64,000 bases of DNA from positions 40,473,795-40,537,794 of the forward strand of contig NC_092670.1 in NCBI RefSeq assembly GCF_964355755.1, given 5' to 3'. The notes below the pieces were generated by a model. It was not told the origin of the DNA. It saw nothing but the letters and a program-made list of their open reading frames with translations, and did not search any database. Positions 1-10,151 of this stretch are shown in pieces. Position numbers and translations under genes: made by a program. The stretch is from Antedon mediterranea (Eukaryota; Echinodermata; Crinoidea; Comatulida; Antedonidae). Within the stretch, counting starts at the first letter, position 1; every line of letters starts with the position of its first letter.

Positions 1-80
1 CTAGTGAGCCATAATACTGTTCTGTTTTTTCTTTGTCCTAGTGAGCCATAATACTGTTCTATTTTTTCTTTGCATTTGTC
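1..80. repeat. Short tandem duplication at window edge
   Basis: A unit of about 40 bp beginning CTAGTGAGCCATAATACTG occurs twice in direct succession at the very start of the window. It lies in the intron upstream of the first visible exon. No function is evident. Confidence 0.7.
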
Positions 81-146
81 ATTATTATCTAAATAAATGC
101 TTATGAAAATTAATTGAAACATTTTGATTTAATCTTTTTTCTACAG

Positions 147-1753
147 CCCTCAGATCGAATTAAAGGTCCTCAAAGGCAGTACAAGAGCAGAGATGGTGGA
201 ATCATTATTACAAGATCAACCACCAACAATGCCGCTGCCATTCCAGACCCTCCGGTATTTTATAACTAATTCTAATAATCAAATTCAAAATCCAATAATG
301 TCATTTTACTTCAATAATAAAGTCCTATTCATTTCATTTATTCATGGTCAAACTCAGTAAAATATAGTCCATGGTTTGAAATCATTTTCGTTTGTTTAAA
401 GTTAAAAATTCACATAAAAATTAGTCAAAAAGGTTAAAATTTGGTAAAATACGATAAAATACATCGTATAAAGACCTCTAAAGTCAGAAGTTCTTCACAA
501 AATAAGACACAGAGAAAAAACATTCTCCAAATATAGACTGGAAACTCTGACAAACATTTTTAAAAATCTCAACTTTTTCAGATTAAAACTTTGTTGTTTT
601 CTTAGCACTACTTTCAATTGATTGTAAGGTTTCTTCATTTTACTAATTTGTTTAGGTTTTACAAAAGCCACAAGAGATCCATTCAGATCAAAAAAAGAAT
701 TCAGTAAGTAATTTGGTTTATTTTATTTTAAGTTAGCAACAAATTTAGAATCTAAGACCATGGCGCTGAAAGGCTTAGAATTCATATTGCAATTCATCTT
801 GTCTAAGTCTAATACTATGCTTAAGAACTTTATTGCAATCCGCCCCAGGCCCATACCCATATTAACATTTTTAATTCCAGTCTTCATCTATTTCGTCGTA
901 GCTGTTTCTAAGTTGTTTTAATTGTCTTTGTTTCTGTTAAATCAAGCTGTAAGTGGCGGATTTGTTTCTGCTGCTGTTTTTGATTTTAAAATAAAAATAA
1001 AAAATATTTGCTAGACTTGTAATTTAATTAATTTATTTGTCCTTAGTTTTCTAGCTTTGTAAAATTAATTTTTTTTTTTTAATGACCATACACCCAAGTG
1101 ATAACTGAATACAAGGTCATAAACCTAGAATTGATGAATTTGGTCCAAAATTAAACCAAACTCCACTTTATGCAAATAATACCTCCATATAATAAAAATA
1201 CTAATGTTCAATTTATATAGCGCAAAATGCAGTTTGGCTCTAAGCGCTGAACAATCAACAGAAAATGTTATAAAAGAGAAAAAGATATATGTAGAAAGTA
1301 GAAATTAAAAAGGGATTTGACGAGTGACTCAGCTTTCCTGATTGAGTTTGAAAGGGCGTTCCAAAGAACAGCAGCTGACCAGGAAAAGGCGCGTTGTCCA
1401 TAATATTTTGTTGAAGGCCGTGTAAAGCTCTGTCTTCACTGTAAAACTTTATGTGACAACAAAATGTGATGTGCCTATGATATATGGACATATCACTACC
1501 ATAATTGGGTATATCACACTTTTTTAAAAAACTAGTTTGATAGTGTAGACAGAGCTTAAGTATAGGCCTGAATAAAACCTATGATAGGTCGTCTCAATAT
1601 CGAAGTTGAATGGAATCAATTTGTAGAACTTTCTCAATTTTATTGTTTTCGTTTCAGGAAAAAATGCATTCAACTTTGCCACCAAAAAGTAGAGGAGCAG
1701 CAGCTCACATTGAGAACGAAATCTTTGAAGGGATTGGTGATGATGACCTTTAA
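147..1753 (+). CDS. 3' end of an unrecognised gene (three last coding exons)
   Basis: Three exons join in one frame: 147-254 (acceptor ctacag, donor gtattt), 656-703 (acceptor tttag, donor gtaagt) and 1658-1753 (acceptor tttcag, stop TAA at 1751). All junctions are phase 0, giving the last 83 residues of a protein whose start lies left of the window. The peptide opens PSDRIKGPQRQYKSRDGG, continues through Thr/Asn/Ala- and Lys/Gln-rich stretches, and ends in an acidic tail, ENEIFEGIGDDDL. No domain, membrane segment or signal peptide is visible, and I do not recognise the family. The acidic C-terminus is distinctive enough for a database search. The stop codon lies in a near-perfect hairpin (see separate entry). 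The exon calls are solid because three independent splice pairs keep frame; the function is unknown. Confidence 0.7.
1205..1415. repeat. Probable LINE 3'-end fragment
   Basis: The stretch begins with a motif like TATAGCGCAAAATGCAG and later contains GGGCGTTCCAAAGAACAGC. Both resemble the 3' non-coding portions of CR1/L2-like LINEs common in marine invertebrates. No reverse-transcriptase frame remains. It lies in the last intron of the gene ending at 1753 and directly abuts a family A MITE. The assignment rests on recall of similar sequence, not on an alignment. Confidence 0.4.
1424..1558. mobile_element. Family A MITE, copy 1
   Basis: Inverted termini AAGCTCTGTCT... and ...GTAGACAGAGCTT enclose the family core: a GTGATGTGCC word, a degenerate ATATGGACATATCACTACC and the sequence ACTAGTTTGATAG. 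It is non-coding. The copy is intronic, 100 bp upstream of the last exon of the gene ending at 1753. Confidence 0.75.
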
Positions 1754-1783
1754 ACTTTATCTCGGTGTAAAGTTCAAAGGTCA
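1744..1783. other. Hairpin spanning a stop codon, with DR1-like half-sites
   Basis: TGACCTTTAAACTTTA (1744-1759) and TAAAGTTCAAAGGTCA (1768-1783) are reverse complements at 15 of 16 positions, separated by an 8-nt loop. The TAA stop codon (1751-1753) is inside the left arm. Each arm also reads as a DR1-like nuclear-receptor site: AGTTTAAAGGTCA on the minus strand and AGTTCAAAGGTCA on the plus strand. The pairing is directly visible; any role is speculative. Confidence 0.5.
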
Positions 1784-2052
1784 AACGAGTCTATACAATT
1801 GGATATAGAATACATTTTAATTAAATTATAACATATCTAAATTTGTAAAGATTATGTAAATATAGAAAACAGTGATCATGTTGTAACTTTCATAATATGA
1901 AAGATTAAAAGATTTTAAATATTTTTTCACAAAGAAATTGGTTAAAACAATATTTTATTTGAAAATATCTACTACAAATTATGTAGGTAAAAAAGTAACT
2001 TATTTTTATCAAACACCAAATGTGCTTTAGTAGTATTATATAAGCATTGAGA

Positions 2053-2065
2053 AGGTCAAAGGTCA
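2053..2065 (+). promoter_or_regulatory. Perfect DR1 nuclear-receptor motif
   Basis: AGGTCAAAGGTCA is an exact direct repeat of AGGTCA with one-base spacing, the consensus for RXR-heterodimer, HNF4 and COUP-TF type receptors. It lies between two plus-strand genes, about 1.1 kb upstream of the probable first exon of the acidic repeat gene. Such motifs also occur by chance. Confidence 0.4.
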
Positions 2066-2568
2066 ATTAAACATTTGGTAGGTGAAAGGTTATTATACTA
2101 TGGACATTGGATATTTGAAATTGATTCTGTTCTTCCTTTGTTGTGGGTAATTGTATTATTCATTTTAAGAAAACACTAATTTTAGAGGTATAGAATGTTT
2201 TATGTTTAATTAAGCATTTTTAATGAATCAGCATTATTATCTCATAATTTGGCATATTTTTTCTTAGATTTTTACCCAATTTTTGTACGTACAGTAATTA
2301 TAATCCATAACAGATTTGTAATAACAAATATTACAGTATTTGTTGTTACATCAATTTGGTGCTTATAAAAACTGTCCTTTTTAATAGAAGCATTTATGCA
2401 AACTACCAATTTTTCCAGGAATTGTTTAATATTTGGCAGCTAGTTATTCAGTTTAGTGCTAATTTATAACACTGACATACTACTATATATTTGATGTCAT
2501 TTTGCTTCCATCATGGTAAACCATGTAAGTTTCACTTTGCTGAAACCAAATAATTAATTTGATAAAAA

Positions 2569-2760
2569 CTAGTTCAGTACTAATCGGTAGATTGAGCGGA
2601 TGAACCAGCAGATGAGTACAAGGTTCTTGGTGCCTATATTTGCTTTAAGAACATGCTGACCAATCATAAAACCAAAATGGTTTGTAAGCATCTTACGCAA
2701 GGATGATCCCTCTCTTGTTTTTGTCAAATTACTTTCTTCCATTCCTTGCCAGTTAGTCAT
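2569..2760 (-). CDS. Possible small protein, 63 residues
   Basis: A complete ATG-to-stop frame on the minus strand. The composition looks protein-like (for example NHFGFMIGQHVLKANIG), and the C-terminal third is hydrophobic (NLVLICWFIRSIYRLVL), suggesting a membrane anchor. The local base composition is less AT-rich than its flanks. I do not recognise the product. No splice sites, clear promoter or poly(A) signal support it, and it could be chance or an exon of an unseen minus-strand gene. Confidence 0.2.
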   Translation of the reverse strand: MTNWQGMEESNLTKTREGSSLRKMLTNHFGFMIGQHVLKANIGTKNLVLICWFIRSIYRLVLN

Positions 2761-3174
2761 AAGTTCATATAAATTTTAGATATTATTATTTTCATCTGTA
2801 GTATTTCATTTATGGTAATTGTACTTATATATATTTTAGCATTACATAGTGTAAGCCCACTATCTTGTATTAATAGCAATACTACTATACTGTTTTTCTT
2901 TGTCATTTATTTGAAAGAAATTGAAATTATTAACACGCACTTATAAAACCCTGTGTGTTTCAAAATTCATAATTTTCATTTTATTATTCATCTCACCGAA
3001 TATTATATATATTAGTTTCAAATTTCATTTGTATTATTACTGGACCATAATAAACACCACCAAATAAAGAACTGTGTAGGTTTTTTTTCTATATTTGATA
3101 ACTTGAGTTTTCTTTCTGACAATTGTCACTATATTTATATTAATAAAAACCACCAAAGAATGCAGCAGCAGCAG

Positions 3175-3329
3175 CAAGAAAGGCGACACTTTTTTAAATA
3201 GCGCCCTCTCTATCAGCGGCGGTAAAATTGATTTTTATGATCGGCAGTTTTTTGTGTGTGTGGTTGTTGTTCGGCGTATGACTAGCTAAGGCAGAAAGAA
3301 TGATTCTGTTTTCTCTTTGAATTTTAGAG
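3175..3329 (+). promoter_or_regulatory. Probable promoter and 5' UTR exon of the acidic repeat gene
   Basis: A locally GC-richer block (GCAGCAGCAGCAAG, then GCGCCCTCTC and CAGCGGCGG) ends in a donor-like TTTAGAG|gtaaat at 3329. It precedes a candidate coding exon with acceptor at 3663. This is the only promoter-like stretch upstream of the large acidic protein, so I infer that transcription starts here. No TATA box is apparent. Confidence 0.4.
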
Positions 3330-3701
3330 GTAAATAATAACTTAAGTAATCAGTGTTTTAGTTAACATACATTTCATTTAGTGCAACCGTAATTATAGTT
3401 TTAATACCTCTCATAATAGTCTTATTCTTAGCCAAAAAATCGTTGGCCTAGCCCTATTCTATAATAATAAATATGCCTTTTATGGTACGACTGTCCTGGC
3501 TGGGGGTTGACCTGCTGGCCGAGTAGTCCCACCTAAGCCAGGGCGGATGGGCTAGACCTACTCTACATGAATCTTGAAATGAATAGCAGACAATGTTTTA
3601 AAAAAGTAATTAAGGCTAGGCTATGCTTATCATAATCATATGGATCTTTTTTTTTACCAACAGAAGATCTCCACTTCTTCACAGGAGATTACATAAAAAA
3701 G

Positions 3702-6700
3702 ATGTCATATCCTGATACCTTTGAACCACAATCTAAGATGACAAGTTTGCTGAATACAAATGGTTACTTCACAGTTATATAAATAGTATATCATATTGCC
3801 AAATCAATAAGTATTTCAAACAGTATTGGAAATATAGCACACACACAGTGCCATTCATTGTTTTGTTTGAGGTTAAATAGAGGTTGAATTTTCTATCTAA
3901 ATTAAAAACATTTATTATAATTCTCTTTTTTTATATAGATGTTGTGTCTGAATCATCTATAAAACGAACACCACTGCAGACTCTTTCACCAAATTCACCG
4001 TCACTGCTGCTACGATCAAGAAGAAGTTCCACTAAACGTAGATCTCCACTTTTTGATAAATTTGTCCAAGTGTCTCAATCGACGCCAATCTGCAGATCCA
4101 GTTGGCAATTTAACGCAATAAACGACAACAAGAAACAAGATGCTGTTACGTATACCAACCTGCCGCTCTGGGACACTCCAATCACTTATACCAAGACTCC
4201 AGAAGTCTCGGTCGGTTCTTCAAACTTCTCCCTGTTGGAGGACATGTCAATTCCAGAAGTAACCACCTCAATACCATCTTTGGGTCACATCAACATGCCC
4301 TGCGAAAGCTTTGAAATTCACAATGATGTGGATAGTTCAAAATCCTCGAATGAAATCTGCAGCACGTGCGATGAGAGCTTTGTAAAGTCTGATAACAAAG
4401 AAAACGATGTTGTACCAAGTTCTTGTCTCTACGAAGACATCAGTAGCGATGATAATGACCTGCTATTCCATTCAAGGAACAGCAATTCCAAGATTTATCT
4501 TGTGCCAGCACTAGAAGATGACATCGCCATAGAAAATCTAGAGGACAAAGAACCTGCATCATGTGAGACATCATTGACCCGTCACACTACTTCAAGCTCA
4601 AACATGTGTCAGACCTCAAGCTCAAATGAGTGTTCTGCATCATCAAGTCTCAATAAGCCCCAAATATCAAGTCTTAGTGCGAGTCACACTTCAGATTCAA
4701 GTCTCCAAATGGCAAGCTCAAGTTCTAGCAGCAACCACCAAACATCAAACTTAAGCCTTAGTGAGAGACAAATGCCGAACTCAAGAAGTGATCATCAGAC
4801 AACATCAGACTCAAGTCTTAGTGAGCTTCAGACATCAAGTCAATTTGGTGACAATGAAGATAGTGACGGTGGTGGTGCTGCTGCTGATCTCTCGCAAAAT
4901 GCAAGTTGCAATAAGTTTGAGCAAGAGGAGGCATTTGAATTGTCTTTGGAAGAGATTCAATACTTAATTGAGAATGAAATGTTCCTCCACAGTCCAACAG
5001 GACCAAGACCGGTCGCTTGTTCATCCGATGGATACATCCCAGTTTCTTTGCAAGCTTATGAACCAGAAGAAGGAGAAACCGATCAAACTGATGAATCATC
5101 TCTTCTGCAAGACGACGATATATCGGATAGCTCACTCTCACCCGGTGAAATTGGATCAAGTTTGTTCTCAGATAAATCTAGCACCTCCAGTGAAAGTGGC
5201 AGGAGATCCAGTACCAGTTCAAATACACAAAATTTACGTCCAGCATCTGACAGTCTCCATGACAACTCGGCGAGTCAAGAAGATTCCTGTTCAGGGGAAT
5301 CATATGAGGTAGCAAGTCTTACATCCGATACAGAATCACATCATGATGTTGAGGAAGAAGATGATGATGACGACTTTAAAACGGCAAATATGACGTTTTC
5401 CTCTCCAGAAGAAACGGGCAAATCTCAATATTTCAAAGATTATATAGGTGTGTGCGATGATCTGTTAGCAGTGATAGGGGAGTCTGACATGGGTGTAAGC
5501 AGTTCGGCAGGTGTCCAAATTAGAGAAGACCTTCCATTAACGGATAATGTTGCAGAATCTGGGGTTCTGTGTGATGAAAACTGGTCTCTGCGAGTTCCAA
5601 CCGACTCCTTGACCTACCAAAATGAAGTTGACTTATGGGAGTGCCATGCCCTGCAAAATGATCTTGTGGATTATTTTGGAGCTACTAATAATGATCTCGT
5701 GCCCAATAATTTGACCAAAGATACGGACCTTCATAAGTACAATAGTGCTCTGCAACAGGACGTAGAGGATCTTGAAGAACCATCACATAATTTGGGTGAA
5801 ATATTTGAAAATGTGAACAGTGACGTTCATGACGCCGAGTCATGTGTGCTCTCAACCTATGAACCTCTGGAATGTGTTATTGAAAACCTGTGTTTCAATT
5901 TACCAGATGATGTTGAAAGTCAACTGAAAATAAAAGAACAACATTTTTCTTCAGCTGATTGTCATCAAGTCATCACTGACAAAAAAATGGCCTGTAATAT
6001 TGAGAATTTGGAGAAACCTGCATCAGAAACCGGCAAAACAGAATTAGAAATGGAGAAACTTGCATTAGAAATGGAGAAAACTGGATTGGAAATGGAAAAA
6101 CCTGCATCGGAAATGGAAAACTCTGCATCAGAAATGGAAAAACTTGCATTAGAAATGGAGAAAACTGGATTGGAAATGGAAAAACCTGCATCGGAAATGG
6201 AAAACTCTGCATCAGAAATGGAAAAACTTGCATTAGAAATGGAGAAAACTGGATTGGAAATGGAAAAACCTGCATCGGAAATGGAAAACTCTGCATCAGA
6301 AATGGAAAAACTTGAATTAGAAATGGAGAAAACTGGATTGGAAATGGAAAAACCTGCATCGGAAATGGAAAACTCTGCATCAGAAATGGAAAAACTTGCA
6401 TTAGAAATGGAGAAAACTGGATTGGAAATGGGAAAACCTGCATCGGAAATGGAAAAGTCTGCATCAGAAATGGAAAAACTTGCATTAGAAATGGAGAAAA
6501 CTGGATTGGAAATGGAAAAACCTGCATCGGAAATGGAAAACTCTGCATCAGAAATGGAAAAACTTGAATTAGAAATGGAGAAAACTGGATTGGAAATGGA
6601 AAAACCTGCATCGGAAATGGAAAACTCTGCATCAGAAATTGAAAAACTTGCATTAGAAATGGAGAAAACTGGATTGGAAATGGAAAAACCTGCATCCGAA

Positions 6701-7583
6701 ATGGAAAACTCTGCATCAGAAATAGAAAAACTTGCATTAGAAATGGAGAAAACTGGATTGGAAATGGAAAAACCTGCATCGGAAATGGAAAACTCTGCAT
6801 CAGAAATAGAAAAACTTGCATTAGAAATGGAGAAAACTGGATTGGAAATGGAAAAACCTGCATCGGAAATGGAAAACTCTGCATCAGAAATGGAAAAACC
6901 AGCATCGGAAATAGAAAAACCTGTATCGGAAATGGAGAAACCAGAATCAGAAATGGAAAAACCAGCACCAGAAGTGGAAAAAACTGAATTGGAAATGGAG
7001 ACACCAGCATTGGAAAATATTGAATACGTTCATTTGTTAGTTGATGATGATGATGATGATGATGAATGGGAGAACATTTCATATGATGACGAGGATTGTC
7101 TTCAAGAAGCCATTGCTGCTGATGGCACCTCCTTGATCAAGAATGAGAACCAGACAGCAGTTCAAAACGAGTACATCAAGGGTAAGTAAAATATACAAAT
7201 AATTATTATAGTAGAACACTAAACACGCAAAACAAGGATGTATACACAATTGCGTCCAGGTTGGAACTAAGCTTTAGGGGTGTCTCTTAGTTAAGCGTGG
7301 TTCCCACTAGCGACGCAACACAAGGATGTATACACAATTGCGTCCAGGTTGGAACTAAGCTTTAGGGGTGTCTCTTAGTTAGGGGGTGTCCAAGGGTGGG
7401 GAGTTTTTGTGTGGCTTCAAATAAAACCAACGTGTAACATTTTTTTTGGTGATTTTTTTTAAAATCAAATTATTTCTTTTTTTTTCTTCTGTAGACTCTG
7501 ACCGTCAACCTGAAGGTCGTCTAGTCCAACAGAAAAAGAGCATACCCAGTGGTCATACCAAGTGGTCTTGTGCAATTCTTTAA
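3702..7583 (+). CDS. Large acidic Ser-rich protein with 28-residue repeats and CaaX tail
   Basis: Proposed exons are 3664-3762 (ATG at 3702; weak donor ATG|gttact), 3939-7181 (acceptor tatatag, donor gtaagt) and 7495-7583 (acceptor ctgtag). All junctions are phase 1, giving about 1,130 residues. The order is: a basic Ser/Pro-rich N-terminus (KRTPLQTLSPNSP..., RSRRSSTKRRS); a Ser/Thr/Gln-rich tract; acidic stretches; ten copies of a 28-residue unit (residues about 728-1007); an Asp run (DDDDDDDEW); and a C-terminus WSCAIL that fits a Cys-aliphatic-aliphatic-Leu prenylation signal. The 28-residue unit consists of four heptads (EMEKLAL, EMEKTGL, EMEKPAS, EMENSAS), so a coiled or extended charged rod is possible. 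No enzymatic domain is visible and I do not recognise the family. Exons 2 and 3 are solid. The start exon is less certain: an in-frame ATG at 3884 also exists but lies in what looks like the intron's pyrimidine tract. Confidence 0.7.
6059..6898 (+). repeat. Coding minisatellite, ten 84-bp units
   Basis: Ten head-to-tail 84-bp units encode LALEMEKTGL...SEMEK with very few differences. Units 4 and 7 have LEL for LAL, unit 5 has EMGK and EMEKSAS, and units 7-9 end in EIEK. More degenerate heptads flank the array on both sides. The near-identity at nucleotide level points to recent unequal exchange or gene conversion. Because 84 is a multiple of 3, length changes stay in frame. Confidence 0.95.
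7232..7381. repeat. Duplicated 62-bp segment with family B end
   Basis: A 62-bp segment beginning ACAAGGATGTATACACAATT occurs at 7232-7293 and again at 7320-7381. The stretch between them contains TGGTTCCCACTAG, the terminal motif of foldback family B, and both copies carry TTGGAACTAAGCTTTA. It is therefore a rearranged, partly duplicated family B element inside the last intron of the acidic repeat gene. Confidence 0.7.
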
Positions 7584-8600
7584 CTCCGTCTATCAAGTAT
7601 CTTTTTCTAATCCTGTACTGAAGGCACTGAGATACTGCATGTGCCTACAGGAGATCCTTAAAAATATCTACAGATTTAGCCCTTTATTTTATTATAGTTT
7701 TATTGGATCCTTTTGGTGTCTATTGACTAAAACACAGATTACTTTTGAGGTATTATTAGATGCTAATAAAGGAATGTTTTTTATAAAGAATTATTTATAA
7801 ATATTCCTATAGGTCTACTGATTAATCTTCTGAAATTAATAATGCTAAATTCTTTGATTCTTTTTTTATTGAAAAACTTAAATCTGTTACCAAAATAAGA
7901 TCAATTTTTACATTAGTTAGTTGTTTACTTTACAGCTTCAAAACAGTAATGTATTTGAGTGTTTTGACATTGATGTGTTTAAAGACGATGTTCCAAATAT
8001 AGTTCATGTTTATGTAAATAGTTTAATGCTTTGAAATATTTATTTTGTAAAGTATATTACAGTGTTATAGTAATACAGACTTATTAACCAAATGCACAAT
8101 TATACTATTTTGTTAAGTAATTGTGTAAATACAGTAGTAAAAAATGTTTAAAACAATATGCTTATATTTAAATACATTTTCTTTGCAATATTTCTTTTCT
8201 ATTGATACAGTGTTAATCTAATCAGATACATTTATATATATATTTTGTTAGTAACTATACTTACATTATTCATATCACCTTGATCTTTTATTAGTTTTGT
8301 TGTTGAAATTGAAATATAAATTATATTAAGACAAACATTACAATTTGTTTCAAAATAAAATGTTGTTCATGAATCTCGAAGATTATTATTAATGAGAAAG
8401 ACCGTAATAACGCGTACGCCTCTAGAAATCCCTTTCAAAAACTGCTTAATAAAATCATATTCAAATTGATTGAGAACTATACATGACTTTTAATATTCTT
8501 TCTTTAAATGCAGTAATGGATATGCGTATGCCCAAAAGACAAACGCCACCAATTCCGCAGGCGCTCTCACGACTATTGACCAATCAGATCATTGCAGGCT
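7584..8600. other. 3' UTR of the acidic repeat gene and spacer
   Basis: AT-rich sequence after the TAA at 7581-7583. A canonical AATAAA at 8354-8359 is the best poly(A) signal, which would give a 3' UTR of about 0.8 kb. No other gene is seen. Confidence 0.5.
8354..8359 (+). terminator. Poly(A) signal of the acidic repeat gene
   Basis: An AATAAA hexamer followed by TGTTGTT (GT-rich), about 770 bp after the stop codon. Other AT-rich variants occur nearby, so the choice is moderate. Confidence 0.4.
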
Positions 8601-8676
8601 TTTTTTAGAATTATAGCCTGCCGCCTTTGTTGCATGCTGCAAACGTTACATTTCAACGAGCATAAAAAGCGGAAAA
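8570..8676 (+). promoter_or_regulatory. Candidate upstream promoter or first exon for the cystin-like gene
   Basis: A GC-richer block contains a CCAAT box (8580-8584, in TTGACCAATCAG), an RFX-like imperfect palindrome GTTGCATGCTGCAAAC (8629-8644), and a donor-like GGAAAA|gtgagt at about 8676. It could be the first non-coding exon of the cystin-like gene, with an acceptor just before 10145 (TTTTGTTAAG). No transcript evidence is available. Confidence 0.3.
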
Positions 8677-9273
8677 GTGAGTAATAATGTAATGTTTTGA
8701 GAAGGAAAACTCAATACACATCTTAAGAATGTTAATGTGTTTAACGTCACGATAAGTAGCAATGTATAGATTTGTTAATGTAATAATAAGCTTAAGCTAA
8801 TCGCTAGGCCTAGGAAGGAGCCTCTTTTTCCATTTTGGCACACGCACTTTGTGGTGCCCTCTTGGTTGGTTGGGCATCATCATAGACTTAAACCAGTATT
8901 GAGTAGCCTAAGCCCGAGTGGCGAGCACTTTCTCAAAACGAAATGACAAGACGACGCTGTTGCCTTGTCATATACGCCTAGATTCCTACAAATTTGATTT
9001 TATTATTAAACATAATTGAATAAAGGCAAAAAAAACAGGTCCAAAGTCAAGCGGGATACTAGTCTAATCCCAATCAGAGTTAGCACCCTCTGTAGGCATG
9101 CCTAGGTTAACGGTAATAATAAACATTACAAAAAGTAAAATAGAACATTAATCTAAAATAGGCCTAATGGTAAAATAATTCTGTTTTGTGGGAAAACATT
9201 CTTGATAATTATATCTAAATTGTTTTAGGAAAGGTTTTATGTCAATGTTATTCCCATAAACTATAATTCATGA

Positions 9274-9395
9274 GAACATGCCTAGCAAACTAAGAAACGA
9301 TGCACACAAACGTAGCGTATGTTAACTATGATGACGAACATGCCAAGCAAACTAAGAAACGATGCACACAAACGTAGTGTATGGTAACTATGATG
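9274..9395. repeat. Direct 62-bp duplication upstream of the cystin-like gene
   Basis: The units at 9274-9335 and 9336-9395 both contain AACTAAGAAACGATGCACAC and ACGTAG[C/T]GTATG. They differ at only a few bases. A CTCGCTCGCTCGCGAGG run follows directly. The duplication lies within the region expected to hold the cystin-like promoter. Confidence 0.85.
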
Positions 9396-9422
9396 ACTCG
9401 CTCGCTCGCGAGGTATGTCGTC

Positions 9423-9436
9423 GTTGCTAGGTAAAC
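9423..9436 (+). promoter_or_regulatory. Candidate RFX X-box upstream of the cystin-like gene
   Basis: GTTGCTAGGTAAAC matches 12 of 14 positions of the X-box consensus RYYNYYWWRRNRAC. It sits about 720 bp upstream of the cystin-like ATG. X-boxes drive many ciliary genes in animals, so the location is plausible, but the match is imperfect. Confidence 0.3.
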
Positions 9437-10151
9437 TATCTATTTAGATATATTATTTTAATATTATTTATTACTTAAACTATAAAATAACAATCAATAT
9501 AATTTCTTATGACCACTAATTGTATTGCAAACTATACTAGTGGCGCTATAATAATCTTTGTTTTACCTTGCATACTGACCTCCCTTTCTAACTTAATTCT
9601 AGTCAGTCAAGTTTATTTTTTTCTTTTCTATTTATATGTCAAAACACAAACGCGTTGCTACGTGCGTTTGCCTACGCGGGCTGAGACGTCGACTTTTGAA
9701 TAGGGAAAATCGAATTCTATAAAAAAACAAAGTGTATATTAACGACCACTTTATCGCGGAGCAATTGCTATAAATAAAACTAATCTATTGTTAATTAAAG
9801 TAGCAGAATATTAATTATTCTGTGTGACAAACTTGTTTTAAATCATAACATCATTTTATAGAAAACGCCTCCTACAAAGAAATAATATCGCCTACGCGTG
9901 TGAACAATTGTATTGTTTACGCACACGCTGCGTAGATGATCCGAATGTTGGGACACACTTTGTTCTTAGCGACCGTTCTTATTATCAACAATCTAGATTG
10001 ATGGTGGAGGTCCATCATTCGTCGTCGTATCACTGGTGAAATATTTGATCTGTTTTGGATACTATAAACAATCACAGCCCAATATCGAAAGACTTTTATT
10101 TGCTTAGGATAGTACATAATATTTGTACATAATATTTTGTTAAGATGTAGA

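Larger units (their letters stand above)
1754..3160. other. 3' UTR and intergenic spacer
   Basis: AT-rich sequence follows the stop codon at 1751. It contains a perfect DR1 motif (2053-2065) and a weak minus-strand reading frame (2569-2760), both listed separately. No other gene, RNA gene or conserved domain is seen. A poly(A) site for the upstream gene could not be fixed. Confidence 0.5.

Noticed and set aside
3884-3938. Start codon giving a signal peptide for the acidic protein
   Set aside because: The bases form an intron-like pyrimidine tract ending in a clear acceptor; an upstream ATG exon in matching phase fits better, and a CaaX tail needs a cytosolic protein.
4761-5312. Alternative-frame open stretches inside the acidic gene
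   Set aside because: Shadows of the long exon in other frames, without starts or splice support of their own.
5973-7082. 369-codon open frame on the minus strand
   Set aside because: It is the antisense of the 84-bp coding minisatellite; the repeat simply lacks stops in that frame. The product (MQVFPFPIQFSPFL repeats) has no splice or homology support.
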